The notes: generated by a model from the letters alone, not told the origin. Shown: positions 34,291 to 43,843, counted from the first letter of the stretch. The stretch: DNA of 64,000 bases from Alphaproteobacteria bacterium (GCA_022826665.1 JAJDUK010000063.1:209794-273793), one strand, 5' to 3'. Program-made: numbers and translations.

Positions 34291-36096
34291 GTGCTACGCG
34301 AGATCCGCCCTGTAACCGTTGGCCGTTACCTGTGGGAGCCCGGGACTCTCGGCTTGGGCCTCCTTGTGCTCTCCCTGATCATTTGGGGGACCGGCGACAA
34401 GGTCATCGAGCGCACGCTCACGGTCGCGCTTATCAACACCGTCATGGTGATCGGCCTCTACATCTTCATCGGCAATTCCGGTGTGCTGGCCTTCGGCCAC
34501 ATGGCTTTCGCGCTGATCGGCGCCTATGCGGTCGCCTGGTTTACCATGTCGCCGTTCAAGAAGAGCTTTGCGCTCGACCTCCCCACGTTCCTGGCCGAGA
34601 ACACGCTGCCGCTGCTGCCGTCGGCGATCATCTCCTCGCTGCTGGCTGCGCTCGTCGCCCTCGTCGTCGGCATCCCATTGATGCGATTAAGCGGCATCGC
34701 CGCCAGCATCGGCACCTTCGCGGTGCTGATGATCTTCTACACGCTCTACTCCAACTGGGATTCCTGGACCTTTGGCGCGAGCACGCTGGTGGGCATTCCC
34801 ATCTACGTCAACTTCTGGGTGGCGCTCGCCTGGGCCGGAGTCGCGCTGCTGGTCGCCACGATCTATCAGAAGTCCCGCTTCGGCCTGGCACTCCGCGCCT
34901 CGCGCGAAAACGAGGCGGCGGCGCGCGCCGTCGGCATCAACGTGCCCACCCAGCGGCTCATCGCCTTCGTGCTGAGCGGGTTCTTCATGGGACTGGGCGG
35001 GGTGCTGCAGGCCCACTACGTGGGCTCCATCGTGGTGCGCGGCTTCTGGCTGGGCCCCACCTTCATCGCGCTGGCCATGCTGATGATCGGCGGCCAGCGG
35101 AGCCTGACGGGTGCCGTGGTGGGCGTGATCGTGGTCTCGGCCCTGCAGGAGGTGCTGCGCCAGATCGAGGTCGTCATCGAGCAATACGGGCTGAGCCAGC
35201 TCGTCATCGCGCTCCTGATGCTCACCATCCTCATCCTCCGCCCGCGCGGCATCGCGAAGGGGCGAGAAATCCCCTGGCCCTTTGCCCGCCAGGTTGCGGC
35301 GGCACCGGTGCGAAAGGAAGCGGCAGCGGCGCCCGCGATCGTGGCGGCGGGCGGCGACGCGGAGGAGCGGCTGGAGGCGCACGACATCTCGGTCAACTTC
35401 GAGGGCCTGGCGGCCGTCGACGAGGTCACGGTGTCGATGGGCCGGCACGAGATATTCGGGCTGATCGGGCCCAACGGCGCCGGCAAGACGACGCTGGTGA
35501 ACGTGCTGACCGGCTTCCAGAAACCGACGCATGGCAGGGTCGTGCTCGCCGGCGTCGACGTTACCGGCATGCCGCCGCACCGGATCGGCCGCCGCGGGCT
35601 CGCACGGACCTTCCAGGCGGTACGGCTCTACCCCGACATGCTGGTGATCGAGAACCTGGAGGCCGCCGCGGTCGGCACCGGCCTCAGCCGGCGCGAGGCG
35701 TCACGGCGCGCACGCGCCATTCTGGAGTGGATGAACTTCACGGATAAGGCCTACGATCACGCGGATACCCTGCCCTACGGCGACGAGCGCCGGGTCGGCA
35801 TCGGCCGCGCGCTGGCGATGGCGCCCCACTTCGTTCTGCTGGACGAGCCCGCCGCCGGTATGAGTGACGCCGAGTGCGACGACTTGATGGCGCTGATCTC
35901 GCGCATTCCCGGCGATTTCGGCTGCGGCGTATTGTTGATCGAGCACAACATGCGCGTGATCATGGGAGTCTGCGATCGCATCCACGTGATCGACAGCGGG
36001 CGGACCATCGGCGAAGGGACGCCGCAGGAGATTCAGGCCAATCCTGAAGTGATCCGCGCCTACCTCGGCACGCGGTCGGAGCGGGACGATGCTTGA
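34291..36096 (+). CDS. Fused ABC permease (LivM type) and ATPase (LivG type)
   Basis: This 601-residue protein combines the second permease and one ATPase. Residues 1 to about 320 form the LivM-type membrane domain, with GNSGVLAFGHMAFALIGAYA at 61-80 and many hydrophobic helices. An Ala/Pro-rich linker spans about 324-357. The LivG-type ATPase follows, with Walker A GPNGAGKTT at 393-401, a changed signature LPYGDERRVGIGRALA near 492-507, and Walker B VLLDEPAAGM near 512-521. Both domains are complete, so this looks like a working fusion, not a sequencing error. It starts with GTG and overlaps livF by eight bases. Confidence 0.92.
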   Translation: MLREIRPVTVGRYLWEPGTLGLGLLVLSLIIWGTGDKVIERTLTVALINTVMVIGLYIFIGNSGVLAFGHMAFALIGAYAVAWFTMSPFKKSFALDLPTFLAENTLPLLPSAIISSLLAALVALVVGIPLMRLSGIAASIGTFAVLMIFYTLYSNWDSWTFGASTLVGIPIYVNFWVALAWAGVALLVATIYQKSRFGLALRASRENEAAARAVGINVPTQRLIAFVLSGFFMGLGGVLQAHYVGSIVVRGFWLGPTFIALAMLMIGGQRSLTGAVVGVIVVSALQEVLRQIEVVIEQYGLSQLVIALLMLTILILRPRGIAKGREIPWPFARQVAAAPVRKEAAAAPAIVAAGGDAEERLEAHDISVNFEGLAAVDEVTVSMGRHEIFGLIGPNGAGKTTLVNVLTGFQKPTHGRVVLAGVDVTGMPPHRIGRRGLARTFQAVRLYPDMLVIENLEAAAVGTGLSRREASRRARAILEWMNFTDKAYDHADTLPYGDERRVGIGRALAMAPHFVLLDEPAAGMSDAECDDLMALISRIPGDFGCGVLLIEHNMRVIMGVCDRIHVIDSGRTIGEGTPQEIQANPEVIRAYLGTRSERDDA

Positions 36097-36823
36097 GGTC
36101 GACAACATCAGCGTGAGTTACGGCCGAATTCCGGCGGTACGCGGCGTCAGCCTTACCGTGGACGAGGGCGAGATCGTGACCCTGGTCGGGCCGAACGGCG
36201 CCGGCAAGTCGACCACGCTCATGACCATCGCGGGTGCGCTGACCCCTACCGAGGGCACCGTGCGGCTCAATGACGAGGTGATCGTGGGCAAGGGGCCGGA
36301 GAACATCGCGCGCCTCGGGGTCTCCTTCGTGCCCGAGGGCCGCCATGTCTTCACCCGGCTCACGGTGGAGGAGAACATCCGCCTCGGCACCGACATGCGC
36401 TCCGACAAGAAACAGATCGAGGAGGACTTCGAGCGCGTGCTGGACTACTTCCCCTTCATGCGCGATCGCTTGTCGACGCCGGGCGGCAAGCTCTCGGGCG
36501 GGGAGCAGCAGCAGCTCGTGATCGGACGCGCGCTGATGACGGCGCCCAAGATCATCCTGGTGGACGAGCCCTCGCTCGGCCTCGGGCCGCTCATCGTCGA
36601 CAAGGTCTACGAGATCCTTCAGTCCTTGCGCGAGGCCGGCAACACGCTGCTGGTGGTGGAGCAGAGCACCCACCGCGCGCTGGAGAATGCCGACCGGGTC
36701 TATGTGCTGCGGAGCGGACAGATCGAGCTCACGGGGCGGAGCGACGCGCTCACGGACGAAGAGCTGGAGCGCGCCTACTTCGGCTTCGAAGAAGCCGCCG
36801 AGCGTGAGGAGGTGCATTTCTAG
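36089..36823 (+). CDS. ABC transporter ATPase, LivF type
   Basis: The 244-residue ATPase has Walker A VGPNGAGKST at 34-43, signature LSGGEQQQL near 136-144, Walker B IILVDEPSLGLGP near 156-168, and a closing VVEQST switch-histidine region. It pairs with the ATPase half of the fused upstream gene. The ATG at 36089 lies inside the 3' end of that gene. Its TAG stop is part of a 31-base palindrome that probably terminates the operon. Confidence 0.94.
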   Translation: MLEVDNISVSYGRIPAVRGVSLTVDEGEIVTLVGPNGAGKSTTLMTIAGALTPTEGTVRLNDEVIVGKGPENIARLGVSFVPEGRHVFTRLTVEENIRLGTDMRSDKKQIEEDFERVLDYFPFMRDRLSTPGGKLSGGEQQQLVIGRALMTAPKIILVDEPSLGLGPLIVDKVYEILQSLREAGNTLLVVEQSTHRALENADRVYVLRSGQIELTGRSDALTDEELERAYFGFEEAAEREEVHF

Positions 36824-36852
36824 AGCGTTTCCGCGTAAAGCGGAAACGCTCT
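36822..36852. terminator. Palindrome overlapping the livF stop codon
   Basis: Arms AGAGCGTTTCCGC (36822-36834) and GCGGAAACGCTCT (36840-36852) pair perfectly over 13 bases around GTAAA and are followed by AGAAATTTA. The first arm begins inside the TAG stop. Elements of closely similar sequence recur between genes in many alphaproteobacteria. The rest of the gap to 37100 is GC-rich with no gene seen. Confidence 0.65.
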
Positions 36853-37100
36853 AGAAATTTATCGCTCACGGCAGCCGGCCTACGGCCGACGCCTCCGCGT
36901 CGCGCGTCCACGCGCGCGGGCGCGCGATGGCGCCGCAGGAGCGGCGGGCCGCAGTCGCGGCCTGTCGCGCGTCCGTCAAAGACGGACGCGCTCTGAGAAG
37001 GGCGAGGCCCCTGCCAAGGGCCCCGGCGGTCGCCTTCCGCGCCCCGCACGTGTGCGGACACGCGCACGATTGAGGCTGCCTCCGCGGCGAGAGAGTCAGG

Positions 37101-37814
37101 CTAGGGCGCGGGCCGGGTGCCGAAGATCGCGGTGCCGATCCTGACATGGGTGGCGCCCAGCCCGATTGCAGTGCGGTAATCGGTGGACATGCCCATGCTG
37201 AGCTTGCGGAGCCCGTGGCGTGCGGCCAGCTCCCGCAGCAGCGTGAAGTGGGGGGCAGGGTCCTCGGCGGCGGGCGGGATGCACATGAGCCCAACCACCG
37301 GCAGCATCAGCTCGCTTTGGCATTGGGCGAGCAGCGCATCGAGGCCATCCGGCAGCACGCCGGCCTTCTGCGGCTCGGCACCGGTGTTGACCTGAATGAA
37401 GCAGTCCGGGCGCTTCCCCTGGCGGTCCATCTCGCGGGCGAGCGCTGCAGCCAGCTTCGGCCGGTCGATCGCGTGGATGGCATCGGCGACCGCCACGGCC
37501 TCCCGCGCCTTGTTGGTCTGCAGCGCGCCGATGTAATGAAGCACCGCGCCCGGCCATTCGGCGCGAAGCGCCTGCCACTTCCGGCTCGCCTCCTGCACCC
37601 TGTTCTCGCCGAAGGTCGCGTGGCCGGCGGCGAGCGCGGGCAGGATGCGGCTCGGAGGGTGTCCCTTGCAGACCGCGATCAGCGTAATCTCGCCCGCGTC
37701 GCGTCCGGCAGCGCGCGCCGCGTCCTGGACCTCGGCGGTGACGGCGGCCAGATTGGCCGCGACATCGACGGCCGGTGGGCCGTCTTGGGCGGGAGCGGGA
37801 GATGCGTGGGCCAT
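37101..37814 (-). CDS. YggS/PLPBP-type pyridoxal phosphate homeostasis protein
   Basis: The 237-residue protein is the stand-alone alanine-racemase-N barrel that holds PLP. The PLP lysine lies in LIAVCKGHP (Lys about 50), followed by FGENRVQEA near 69-77. HYIGALQTNKA, FIQVNTGAEPQKAG and LSMGMSTDY are present in order. The usual VSKT is VCKG here. The family balances PLP pools and has no known catalysis. The ATG at 37814 is chosen; the longer frame upstream lies over the divergent ThiE-like gene. The N-terminal 15 residues are a Pro/Ala-rich extension. Confidence 0.9.
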   Translation of the reverse strand: MAHASPAPAQDGPPAVDVAANLAAVTAEVQDAARAAGRDAGEITLIAVCKGHPPSRILPALAAGHATFGENRVQEASRKWQALRAEWPGAVLHYIGALQTNKAREAVAVADAIHAIDRPKLAAALAREMDRQGKRPDCFIQVNTGAEPQKAGVLPDGLDALLAQCQSELMLPVVGLMCIPPAAEDPAPHFTLLRELAARHGLRKLSMGMSTDYRTAIGLGATHVRIGTAIFGTRPAP

Positions 37815-37836
37815 GGGCGCCTGAGTCGAGCGAGCG

Positions 37837-38448
37837 ATGGGAACGCTAGCAGAGGCCGCGGCCGGTCTCAAACAAGCGGCGGGGAGCCCGTTGCCGGCGC
37901 TCATCCTGATGACCGACGAGGCGCGGCTCGCCGATCCGCTCCCGGCAGCTCGCGCGCTGCCGGCGGGGAGCGCCATCATCCTGCGCCACTACGGCGTGCC
38001 GGAGCGCGCGGCGCTCGCCCGCCGCCTCGCCGCTATCGCGCGCCGGCGCGGGCTGGTCCTGCTGATGGGGGAAGACCCCGTGCTCGCGCGGCGCGTCGGC
38101 GCGGCCGGGGTGCATCTGCCGGAGCGCGCGCTTCGCCGCGCAGGTGCGGTGCGCTGGCAGCGGGAATGGCTGGTCACCGCCGCCGTCCATTCCCCTGCGG
38201 CGTTGCGCACGGCTGCGGCTTGCGGCGCGGACGCGGTGCTGCTTGCCCCGGTCTTCACCACCGCGAGCCACCCGGACGCCCGCGCCCTCGGCCTCCACCG
38301 CTTCGCGGCGCTGGCGCAGGCGAGTCCGCTCCCGGTCTATGCTCTCGGCGGCATCGACGGCGCCCGCGCGCGCCTGTTGCGGGGCAGCGGGGCGGTCGGA
38401 ATCGCCGGCATCGGCGGGTTGGTCCCGCAAGCCATGCTCCGCCCGTAA
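37837..38448 (+). CDS. Thiamine phosphate synthase-like protein (ThiE/TenI family)
   Basis: This 203-residue TIM barrel has the family landmarks LILMTDEARLADP near 22-34, GAAGVHLPERAL near 88-99, HSPAALRTAAACGADAVLLAPVF near 117-139 and YALGGIDGA near 166-174. In true ThiE the segment GQDDxP follows the H-L step; here it is degenerate (PERALRRA), which favours a TenI-like or divergent member. It diverges from the YggS-like gene 22 bases away and converges on moeA. Confidence 0.75.
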   Translation: MGTLAEAAAGLKQAAGSPLPALILMTDEARLADPLPAARALPAGSAIILRHYGVPERAALARRLAAIARRRGLVLLMGEDPVLARRVGAAGVHLPERALRRAGAVRWQREWLVTAAVHSPAALRTAAACGADAVLLAPVFTTASHPDARALGLHRFAALAQASPLPVYALGGIDGARARLLRGSGAVGIAGIGGLVPQAMLRP

Positions 38449-38472
38449 GCGCCGCTCGGCGGGTGAGGGCGG

Positions 38473-39690
38473 CTAAAGCGCCGGGGCGCCGCCTTCGAGG
38501 GGGATGATCTCCACCGCGGTGCCGCGCGCGGCCGCAGGCGCGTGGGGCGGGCGGACGACGAGGCATTGCGCCTGCACCAGCAGCGAGAGCATGGAGCTGT
38601 CCTGCTTCGCGAACGGCGTGGCGATGAGCGCGCCGCTCGCATCGCGGCTGAGCGTCGCGCGCAGGTAGTCTTCCCGCTCGTCGTTCTCCCTCACGTTGGC
38701 GCCGAGGTTCGCCTGCTCAACCATGGGGTGGGCGCCCTGGTCGGTGCCGAGCATGCGCGCCATTGCGGGCCGCAGGAAGATCAGCGCGCAGACCAGCGAC
38801 GAGACCGGGTTGCCCGGCAGGCCGAGCAGGCGGGTGCCAGCCACGGAGCCGAACATCAGCGGCTTGCCGGGTCGCATGGCGATCTTCCAGAAGTCGAGGG
38901 CGAGCCCTTCGTTCTTGAGCGCGTCGCGGATCAGATCGTGCTCGCCCACCGAGGCGCCCCCGGTGGTCACCAGCAGGTCCGCGCCGCCGGCGCCGGCGGC
39001 ATGGCGCACGAGGGATTCCGGGTCGTCGCGGGCGATGCCGAGGTCGATGGCCTCGCCGCCGCAGCCTTCCACCACCGCCCGGAGCGCGTGGGTGTTGGAG
39101 CTCACGATCTGGTTGGCGCCCAGCGGCTCGCCAGGCATGACGATCTCGTCGCCGGTGGCCAGCAGCGCGATGCGGGGCTTGCGGCGCACCGTGAGCCACG
39201 GCTGGTTCATGGCGGCGGCGAGGCCGATGGCGCGTGCGTCCAGCCGTCGGCCGGCCGGTACGCCCACCTCGCCCGCACGAAAGTCGAGCCCGGCGGGGCG
39301 GATGTAGCGGCCCGCCGGCGCGCCCGCGCGCACGGCGATGGCATCGCCGTCGGCCTCGGTGTTCTCCTGAATCACGATGGTGTCGGCGCCGTCCGGCACC
39401 GGGGCGCCGGTGAAGATGCGCACCGTCTCGCCGGGGCCGACCGTGCCTTCGTAGCGCGCGCCGGCCGGAACGCTACCGATCTGGCACAGCGTGACGGGCG
39501 GGTCTGCCACGTCGGCGGCGCGAGCCGCGTAACCGTCCATCGCCGAGACGGCGAAGGGGGGCTGCGTGATCCGGGCGACGACATCCGCCGCTAGCACACG
39601 GCCGTGGGCCGAGGCGAGCGGCACGGTCTCGGCCGGCAACGGCGAAAATGCGGCGGTGATACGGGCGACCGCCTCTGCGACCGGAATCAT
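38473..39690 (-). CDS. moeA: Molybdopterin molybdenumtransferase
   Basis: This 405-residue MoeA inserts molybdate into adenylylated molybdopterin. Diagnostic features are PPFAVSAMDGYA near 43-54, IFTGAPVPDGADTIVIQE near 92-109, LLATGDEIV near 174-182, the MPT-binding TTGGASVGEHDLI near 242-254, and LPGNPVSSLVC near 296-306. Length and domain order are standard. It is the last gene of trpD-trpC-moaC-moeA, a well-known alphaproteobacterial arrangement, and starts three bases from the moaC stop. Confidence 0.96.
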   Translation of the reverse strand: MIPVAEAVARITAAFSPLPAETVPLASAHGRVLAADVVARITQPPFAVSAMDGYAARAADVADPPVTLCQIGSVPAGARYEGTVGPGETVRIFTGAPVPDGADTIVIQENTEADGDAIAVRAGAPAGRYIRPAGLDFRAGEVGVPAGRRLDARAIGLAAAMNQPWLTVRRKPRIALLATGDEIVMPGEPLGANQIVSSNTHALRAVVEGCGGEAIDLGIARDDPESLVRHAAGAGGADLLVTTGGASVGEHDLIRDALKNEGLALDFWKIAMRPGKPLMFGSVAGTRLLGLPGNPVSSLVCALIFLRPAMARMLGTDQGAHPMVEQANLGANVRENDEREDYLRATLSRDASGALIATPFAKQDSSMLSLLVQAQCLVVRPPHAPAAARGTAVEIIPLEGGAPAL

Positions 39691-39693
39691 CGG

Positions 39694-40170
39694 TCAGGAC
39701 GCCCGGAATTCGCCGGACCGGCCGCCCGCCTTGTGGGTGAGCCGCACGTCGGTGATGCGCATGCCGCGATCCGCGGCCTTGCACATGTCGTAGACGGTGA
39801 GCGCGGCGACGCTCGCGGCGGTCAGCGCCTCCATCTCGACTCCGGTGCGTGCGGTGATGCGGCAGCTAGCCTCGATATCGACGGCACCTTCCGCCTCGTC
39901 GCAGGCAAGCCTCACGTCCACGGCGCTCAGCGCGAGCGGATGGCAAAGCGGGATCAGGTCGGCGGTGCGCTTGGCGGCCATGATGCCGGCGAGGCGTGCG
40001 ACACCCAGCACGTCGCCCTTGGCGACGCCGCCTTCGGCGATCAGGCGCACGGTCTCGGGCTTCATCAGCACCCGCGCCCGCGCCGTCGCCCGGCGCTCGG
40101 TGACCTCCTTCTCGGTCACGTCCACCATGCGCGCCTTGCCCTCTTCGTCGATGTGGGTGAGGCGTGCCAT
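39694..40170 (-). CDS. moaC: Cyclic pyranopterin monophosphate synthase
   Basis: The 158-residue protein makes cPMP, the first intermediate of the molybdenum cofactor. It has [17 protein letters not shown] at 14-30, the catalytic region [13 protein letters not shown] near 70-82, and [20 protein letters not shown] near 110-129. All fit MoaC. It starts three bases downstream of the trpC stop. Confidence 0.96.
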   Translation of the reverse strand: MARLTHIDEEGKARMVDVTEKEVTERRATARARVLMKPETVRLIAEGGVAKGDVLGVARLAGIMAAKRTADLIPLCHPLALSAVDVRLACDEAEGAVDIEASCRITARTGVEMEALTAASVAALTVYDMCKAADRGMRITDVRLTHKAGGRSGEFRAS

Positions 40171-40173
40171 CGC

Positions 40174-41004
40174 TCAGCCCTCGGCCGCCTGAGCGCCCGG
40201 CGCAGCGCCGGAGACGGGCGCGAGCAGCGCCGCCGTCGCTGCCGCGACATCGGCCTGGCGCATCAGGGATTCGCCCACCAGGAAGCGGCGCACCCCCAGC
40301 GCTGTCATGCGCGCGATGTCGTCGGGGCCGTGCAGCCCGCTCTCGCAGACGATGGGCGGCCCGCCGGCCGCGAGCGGCGCGAGGCGCTCGGTGGTCGCGA
40401 GATCGACCTCCAGGGTCTTCAGGTTGCGGTTGTTGATGCCGAGCAGCGAGGCCTCGAGCCGGAGCGCCCGCCAGAGCTCGGGCTCGTCGTGGACCTCCAC
40501 CAACGTGTCCATGCCGAGCTCGTGCGCCGCCGCCGCGAGTTCTGAGGCCTGGCCGTCGCCGAGGGCCGCCATGATGAGCAGGATGCAGTCCGCGCCGAGC
40601 GCCCGCGCCTCCACCACCTGATAGGGGTCGAGCATGAAGTCCTTGCGCAGCACGGGGAGCGAGACCACCGCGTGCGCCTCGGTGAGAAACCGGTCCTCGC
40701 CCTGGAAGTAGTCCTTGTCCGTCAGCACCGAGAGGCAGGCCGCGCCGCCGGCAGCGTAAGCGGTGGCCAGAGCAGGCGGGTCGAAGTCGGCGCGGATCAA
40801 GCCCTTGCTCGGCGATGCTTTCTTGAGCTCGGCGATGAGCGCCGGTCGGCCTTTGCCCGCGACCGCGGCGAGCGCCCGGGCGAAGCCGCGCGGTGGTTCG
40901 ACGGCGAGCGCCCGATCGGCAAGCGCCGCCTGGGAGACGGCCCGCTTGCGGGCGGCGACGTGATGCCGCTTGTCATCGCAGATCTTCGCGAGGACGTCGC
41001 TCAT
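40174..41004 (-). CDS. trpC: Indole-3-glycerol phosphate synthase
   Basis: This 276-residue TIM barrel closes the indole ring in tryptophan synthesis. It has [12 protein letters not shown] near 59-70, [13 protein letters not shown] near 90-102, [13 protein letters not shown] near 117-129, [14 protein letters not shown] near 188-201, and SESG-like [12 protein letters not shown] near 219-230. The ATG at 41004 overlaps the trpD stop as ATGA. About 20 Ala/Gly-rich residues trail the core at the C-terminus. Confidence 0.96.
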   Translation of the reverse strand: MSDVLAKICDDKRHHVAARKRAVSQAALADRALAVEPPRGFARALAAVAGKGRPALIAELKKASPSKGLIRADFDPPALATAYAAGGAACLSVLTDKDYFQGEDRFLTEAHAVVSLPVLRKDFMLDPYQVVEARALGADCILLIMAALGDGQASELAAAAHELGMDTLVEVHDEPELWRALRLEASLLGINNRNLKTLEVDLATTERLAPLAAGGPPIVCESGLHGPDDIARMTALGVRRFLVGESLMRQADVAAATAALLAPVSGAAPGAQAAEG

Positions 41005-42059
41005 CGGCCGGTACCACCTTGGGCCTCGGCCGGCACTCCCCGGCCGCTGATCTCGACGAGCCGGTCGAGTGCGGCCTGGGCCCTGCCGCCGTCGACCGCT
41101 TCGGCGGCGATACGCACACCCTCCCGCAAGTCGCCGGCGCGGCCGGCGACGAGAAGCGCCGCGGCGGCATTGAGCAGAACGATATCGCGTGCGGCGCCGG
41201 GTTCGCCGGCGAGCACGCCGCGAACGATGCCGGCATTGGTCTCCGGATCGCCGCCCTTCAGGTCTTCGGGCGCGGCGCACGTGAGGCCGGCGTCCTCCGG
41301 CGTGACCTCGAAGCGGCGGATCGTGCCGCCATCGAGCTCGACCACGGCAGACGGCCCCGTTGTGGTGAGCTCGTCGGTGCCGTCGCTGCCGTGAACAACC
41401 CAGACGCGCTCGGAGCCGAGATTGCGCAGCACCTCGGCCATGGGTGACGCCCACTTCGGGTCGAACACGCCGATCACCTGGCGCTTGGCACCCGCCGGGT
41501 TCGAAAGCGGGCCCAGCAGGTTGAAGACGGTGCGCGTGCCGAGCTCGACGCGGGTGGGCCCCACGTGGCGCATGGCGCCGTGGTGCCGGGGCGCCATGAG
41601 GAAGCCGATCTTGGCCTCCCACAAGGCATCCCGGACCAGCGCCATGTCGGCGTCGATGGTCACGCCCAGGGCGGCGAGCAGGTCGGCCGAGCCCGAGCGC
41701 GAGGAGAGCGCGCGGTTGCCGTGCTTGGCGACAGGCACGCCACAGCCCGCGGCCACCAGCGCCGCAGCGGTCGAGATGTTGAAGGTGCCCTTCGCATCGC
41801 CGCCGGTGCCGCAGGTGTCGATGGCGCCCTCCGGCGCGTCGATGCTGAGCGCGCGGGCGCGCATGGCCTGCGCGCCGCCGGTGATCTCGTCTACCGTCTC
41901 GCCCCGCACCCGCAGCGCCATGAGGAAGCCGCCCATCTGCGCTGGCGTCACCGCGCCTTCCATCATCGCGTCGAAGGCGGCGCGCGATTCGTCTACCGTG
42001 AGCGACGCGCCGGTCGCGACACGCCCGATGAGCGCCTTGAAGTCGGTGGAATCCGTCAT
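41001..42059 (-). CDS. trpD: Anthranilate phosphoribosyltransferase
   Basis: This 352-residue enzyme joins anthranilate to PRPP. Key segments are [17 protein letters not shown] near 82-98, [19 protein letters not shown] near 109-127, and [20 protein letters not shown] near 158-177. I take the ATG at 42059 ([10 protein letters not shown]); a longer frame to 42104 adds a Gly/Pro-rich piece without family likeness. The trpE and trpG genes that normally precede it are missing from the window. Upstream lies an unrelated TPR/oxygenase gene. Confidence 0.96.
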   Translation of the reverse strand: MTDSTDFKALIGRVATGASLTVDESRAAFDAMMEGAVTPAQMGGFLMALRVRGETVDEITGGAQAMRARALSIDAPEGAIDTCGTGGDAKGTFNISTAAALVAAGCGVPVAKHGNRALSSRSGSADLLAALGVTIDADMALVRDALWEAKIGFLMAPRHHGAMRHVGPTRVELGTRTVFNLLGPLSNPAGAKRQVIGVFDPKWASPMAEVLRNLGSERVWVVHGSDGTDELTTTGPSAVVELDGGTIRRFEVTPEDAGLTCAAPEDLKGGDPETNAGIVRGVLAGEPGAARDIVLLNAAAALLVAGRAGDLREGVRIAAEAVDGGRAQAALDRLVEISGRGVPAEAQGGTGR

Positions 42060-42197
42060 GGAGGTCAGAAACCCGCTCGCTCCACCACCGGCATCGGGCG
42101 GCACCGCCCGGCCGATTCGCCCCGTGTTATAGCCGGTTCTCGACGAAACGCCATGCGGTGTGGGCGCTGCCGGCCGAGGTGGGCATCCACCGCGGCC

Positions 42198-43469
42198 TCA
42201 CGGCTCGGGGTAGGCGTCGAGGGCGATGCCGATGCGCTCGCCCGGCCCGTCGAAGGGCAGCGTCCCGTGAAAGACGTAGGACGGGAAGAGCAGCGCGGTG
42301 CCGGCGCACGGCGGGAGGCTGACGCAACGGAACGTGCTGCCTTCGGGCAGGTCGTGGTCGGGACGACCGAACTCGAGCCAACCGCCGTGGTCTTCGCTCT
42401 CGGCACCGATCTGCGGGGGCGCCGCGACGTAATAGACCCCGCTCAGCCATGCGCTCTCGTGAATATGCGGCGGGTGCCGGCCGCCGGCCGTGAGGATCGA
42501 GGCGATCAGCGTGAGGCGATAGCGCCGGGGGATACGGGCGAGAAAGGGGCTCTCCGGGTCTGCCGTCAGCGTCTCCCGGTAGGCGTCGATTGCGGCGCGC
42601 AGTGCGCGCTCCAGGCCGCGGATGGGTGGGTTCGGCGCGGCCAGCAGGTCCTGGGTCACCGCGCCGTTGCGGGTCACGCGGTTGGGCGGCTCCCAGACCA
42701 GGGAGGGCGCCTCGCGAACGGCGGTTGCCAGCGCTTCGTTGAAGGTTTCGATGTCGCCGCTGCCGGGCGGCGGTGTGAGGGAGACCCGCGTCACGAAGCG
42801 GTCGAAGTCATAGAGCCCGCCGCCGGCGTCGCGATCGCCCCCGATCTGCTCGGCGAGCGCGCGGGTCGCCAGCGCGTTCTGGCAGAAGGGGTCGATGGCG
42901 AGCGCGGCGGCGCAGGCGGCCAGTGCACGATCCACCGCGCCGAGGGCGAGATGGGTCCGCGCCAGCCGGTGATGCGCCTGCAGGTCGTAAGGATCGAGGG
43001 CGATGGCCTTGCGGTATGCCGCCGCCGCCTCTTCGCCCATGCCGGACTCGCTTAGCGCATTACCGAGATTGGTATGGGCGTTGGCGTAGTCGGGTCGGAG
43101 CGCGACGGCGCGCTCCAGCACGTCACGGGCCTCGGCGGTCTGTCCGGTCTCGAGCAGGAGGATGCCGAAGCTGTTGTGCGCCTCCGCATAGGTGGGCGCC
43201 GCCTCGGTCGCCTGGCGCAGCAGCGCGGCGGCCTCGTCGAAGCGGCTGCAGCGGTAGCGGGCGACGCCGGCATAGTGGAGGACGCTGGGATCGGCCGCCC
43301 CATCCCCCGCCAGCAGCTTGGAGAGGAGCTGGTCCGCCCTCTGCGGGCGGCCTTCCTTCATGTGGCGCGCGGCGCGGGCGAGGATGTCCCCGTGCGCGGC
43401 ACCCTTGGCGCCCGCGCGGGGGCCGGCGGCGCCGGCCGCCGACTGCCGTCGTCTCGTTCGCCGGTTCAT
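42198..43469 (-). CDS. TPR protein with a C-terminal 2OG-Fe(II) oxygenase-like domain
   Basis: This 423-residue protein has a basic N-terminal tail (1-25), about five tetratricopeptide repeats (about 28-205, with the pattern YAEAHNSFGILLLETGQT at 94-111), and a C-terminal domain that fits the putative 2OG-Fe(II) oxygenase family often fused to TPRs. The candidate iron ligands are His335 or His337 in PPHIHESAWLSGVYYV and His401 in PSYVFHGTLPF. Arg412 in PGERIGIALD would bind 2-oxoglutarate. The acidic ligand is uncertain (HIHES would give Glu338). The substrate is unknown. It lies between trpD and the amide operon. Confidence 0.75.
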   Translation of the reverse strand: MNRRTRRRQSAAGAAGPRAGAKGAAHGDILARAARHMKEGRPQRADQLLSKLLAGDGAADPSVLHYAGVARYRCSRFDEAAALLRQATEAAPTYAEAHNSFGILLLETGQTAEARDVLERAVALRPDYANAHTNLGNALSESGMGEEAAAAYRKAIALDPYDLQAHHRLARTHLALGAVDRALAACAAALAIDPFCQNALATRALAEQIGGDRDAGGGLYDFDRFVTRVSLTPPPGSGDIETFNEALATAVREAPSLVWEPPNRVTRNGAVTQDLLAAPNPPIRGLERALRAAIDAYRETLTADPESPFLARIPRRYRLTLIASILTAGGRHPPHIHESAWLSGVYYVAAPPQIGAESEDHGGWLEFGRPDHDLPEGSTFRCVSLPPCAGTALLFPSYVFHGTLPFDGPGERIGIALDAYPEP

Positions 43470-43557
43470 CGTGCCCGTCGTCGAGTGCGGACGATGGGGC
43501 GCCTCTCTGCCAGCGTGGCGCTGCTCCGGCCCTTGGTCCTGCCGACGCGCGCTGCGC

Positions 43558-43689
43558 TCAGCGGGCGGTCAGGCCGACGTTGATCATCGGCGTTTCCATG
43601 GCGGAGCCGAGGATGATCATCAGGGCCAGGAATACCCAGAACACGTTGTCGGCGCAGAGCTGAAGAATGCGCTTGGCTTTCGGGTTCAT
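43558..43689 (-). CDS. Small single-pass membrane protein, 43 residues
   Basis: The reading frame MNPKAKRILQLCADNVFWVF continues LALMIILGSAMETPM and ends INVGLTAR. It has a basic start and one strong hydrophobic helix at about 17-33. A good AGGAGC ribosome site lies nine bases before the ATG at 43689. The frame opens further upstream, but that part lies in the AT-rich promoter region and lacks likeness to a protein. The family is not recognised. It could also be the start of a lost sugar-type permease, whose N-termini look similar. Confidence 0.5.
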   Translation of the reverse strand: MNPKAKRILQLCADNVFWVFLALMIILGSAMETPMINVGLTAR

Positions 43690-43779
43690 GGCCCTGCTCC
43701 TCTCATCGCCGTCGTCGCTGGCCGACGCCAATGATTCCAATTGAGGGGGTAGAACGCAACCGTCCGTAGACTTGGGGCC

Positions 43780-43817
43780 GGCTACGAATTTCGTAGCCAA
43801 GTAACCCGAATTTCGTA
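43780..43817. promoter_or_regulatory. Operator-like inverted repeat plus half-site ahead of the amide operon
   Basis: GGCTACGA-ATT-TCGTAGCC (43780-43798) is a perfect eight-base inverted repeat. Its core CGAATTTCGTA recurs at 43807-43817. The pair lies 27-64 bases upstream of the candidate promoter at 43844-43873, a position suited to an activator. No regulator gene is adjacent. Confidence 0.55.
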
Positions 43818-43843
43818 AATGTCGTGAATGGCTTGTCACTCTG

